A DNA stretch of 6,870 nucleotides from an uncultured Christensenella sp. (GTDB taxonomy: Bacteria > Bacillota > Clostridia > Christensenellales > UBA1242), in NCBI GenBank assembly GCA_905212505.1, contig CAJMEO010000021.1, forward strand, positions 1 through 6,870, written 5' to 3'. A model generated the notes under the pieces. It did no database searches and was not told the origin of the DNA. It saw only the letters and a list, made by a program, of their open reading frames with translations. Position 1 is the stretch's first letter. Each line of letters opens with the position of its first letter. Both the position numbers and the translations under genes were made by a program. Below, piece by piece: positions 5,601 through 6,870 of the stretch.

Positions 5601-6866
5601 ATGAATTTTCAAGAAATGCTATTGAATGAAAGAATACTTGAAACTCTAAAAAATTTAGGGTTTGTTTTGCCAACTGTTGTTCAGCAAAAGTTTATACCTT
5701 GCGCTATGGGAAATAACGATATTTTGTGCAGAAGTGAAACAGGAAGCGGAAAAACCTTGGCATATGGGCTTCCAATATTAAATAATATTTCTGACGATGG
5801 GGTTCAAGCACTAATAGTTGCACCAACAAAAGAACTTGCAATTCAAATAAAGCAAGTTCTGGAAGTTTTTTGCAAAAACTTACGCTTGAACATTTGTGCA
5901 GTTTTTGGAGGAAGTGATTTTACTCGCCAACGCTATGCTTTGAAAACAGCAAATGTTGTTGTTGGAACAACAGGACGACTTCTTGACCATATAGATAGGC
6001 GAACAATTAAACTTCACAAACTTAAATTTTTAGTTTTGGATGAAGCCGATGTTATGCTTGATATGGGATTCATTGAAGATATAAAAAAAATTGAGAAGGC
6101 GTGCCCAAAAATTAAGCAGACTTTTATGCTTAGTGCAACGTTCAGTGAAAAAGTAAAAACACTTGCAAATGAATATTTAATAAATCCTAAAATTGTTGAA
6201 CTTGGAAAAGATAATAAGATTGTTGACACGATTTCTCAATGCTATATTTTGTGTTTAAAAAAAGGGAAATTTGAAACTCTTGTTAAATTTTTAAGAACAA
6301 CTTTTCACGAAAAGATTATTATTTTTGTTAACACAAAAAAGATGGCTCAAGAGCTTTATCAAAAACTTAAAGATAAGCAAATATTATCTGAATTTATTAA
6401 TGGTGACCTTGAGCTTAGAGAAAGAAAAAAAGTAATTCAAAATTTTAAGTCTTCAAAAAATAATATTTTGATTGCGACCGATGTGGCAAGCAGAGGGCTT
6501 GATATTGAAAATGTTGACTATGTGATTAATTTTGATATGCCACAAGCTCCAGAAAGTTATATTCATCGAATTGGCAGAACGGCAAGGGCGGGCAAAAGTG
6601 GGGTGAGTTTGTCACTTATAAATTCACAATCTCAGTTAAATTTTTTGTTTGAAAATTTTAAAAAATATAATTTAACAGAACTTAAAGTTAAACATGATAA
6701 TAAAATAAATCAATTTGTTTTTGTGAAGACCAAAACAGATAATTTTAATTTTGATGATAAAAAACAAAAAAACAACAAAACTATAGAAAGAAAAAATGAA
6801 GACAATGACAAGAAAAAGTTTGTGAAAAAACAAAAAAATCAAAAGAAGAATTTGAAAAACAAATAA
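5601..6866 (+). CDS. DEAD-box ATP-dependent RNA helicase
   Basis: This RNA helicase unwinds or remodels RNA, typically in ribosome assembly, mRNA decay or cold growth. The motifs occur in order: the Q motif (Phe3 and PTVVQ 24-28), motif I SETGSGKT (45-52), Ia PTKELA (75-80), the GG pair (103-104), Ib TTGR (123-126, where most relatives have TPGR), II DEAD (147-150), III SAT (178-180), IV IIFVN (240-244), V ATDVASRGLDI (292-302) and VI HRIGRTARAG (322-331). Both RecA domains are therefore complete. The C-terminus (376-421) is low complexity, with 17 Lys and 9 Asn in 46 residues, and probably gives non-specific RNA contact. There is no DbpA-type RNA-binding domain, so it is closer to CshA/CshB/RhlE-like short helicases; the subgroup is not settled. 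The ribosome binding site GGGG (5593-5596) is weaker and closer to the start than elsewhere in the window. The gene ends four bases before the window edge. Confidence 0.95.
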   Translation: MNFQEMLLNERILETLKNLGFVLPTVVQQKFIPCAMGNNDILCRSETGSGKTLAYGLPILNNISDDGVQALIVAPTKELAIQIKQVLEVFCKNLRLNICAVFGGSDFTRQRYALKTANVVVGTTGRLLDHIDRRTIKLHKLKFLVLDEADVMLDMGFIEDIKKIEKACPKIKQTFMLSATFSEKVKTLANEYLINPKIVELGKDNKIVDTISQCYILCLKKGKFETLVKFLRTTFHEKIIIFVNTKKMAQELYQKLKDKQILSEFINGDLELRERKKVIQNFKSSKNNILIATDVASRGLDIENVDYVINFDMPQAPESYIHRIGRTARAGKSGVSLSLINSQSQLNFLFENFKKYNLTELKVKHDNKINQFVFVKTKTDNFNFDDKKQKNNKTIERKNEDNDKKKFVKKQKNQKKNLKNK

Positions 6867-6870
6867 AAAT

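Overview
The window is a strongly AT-rich bacterial chromosomal segment with eight protein genes, strong AGGAG-type ribosome binding sites at most starts, TTGACT/TATAAT promoters, and A-tract/U-tract hairpin terminators. Together with a YkpA-type ABC-F protein, an XRE regulator of the 'INEPKASYI' kind and an L-lactate dehydrogenase, this suggests a fermentative low-GC Firmicute (Bacillota), possibly an uncultured gut Clostridia- or Bacilli-like lineage. The exact taxon cannot be settled from the sequence. Tryptophan is read from TGG throughout and all eight stops are TAA or TAG, so nothing points to a Mycoplasma-type code.

Region 1 (1-2306), glycolysis and fermentation. gap (GAPDH, +) and ldh (L-lactate dehydrogenase, -) are convergent. 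One enzyme makes NADH from NAD+, and the other reoxidises NADH by reducing pyruvate to lactate. Between them lie a long compound hairpin, likely a two-way terminator, and a 16-bp tandem repeat array of four copies plus a degenerate fifth.

Region 2 (2307-3000), a small regulatory module. A 65-residue XRE helix-turn-helix gene (-) lies just upstream of ldh on the same strand. It is divergent from a TM2-domain membrane protein gene (+). The shared intergenic region has a perfect 14-bp palindrome exactly between the -35 and -10 boxes of the TM2 gene promoter, and an imperfect second copy next to the XRE start. This looks like an autoregulated repressor/operator unit, possibly also tied to ldh through cotranscription. 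It is the most interesting candidate system in the window.

Region 3 (3001-5418), an operon of a YkpA/YbiT-type ABC-F ATPase and a glyoxalase II-like metallo-beta-lactamase hydrolase. It has a clear extended -10 promoter, and the ABC-F stop codon overlaps the next gene's ribosome binding site. The second ATP site of the ABC-F protein is eroded at every motif that can be checked except Walker B. A short conserved-looking protein gene on the minus strand overlaps the hydrolase gene tail to tail.

Region 4 (5419-6870). An AT-rich gene-free stretch of about 180 bases precedes a DEAD-box RNA helicase gene with a lysine/asparagine-rich tail. The helicase ends four bases before the window does.
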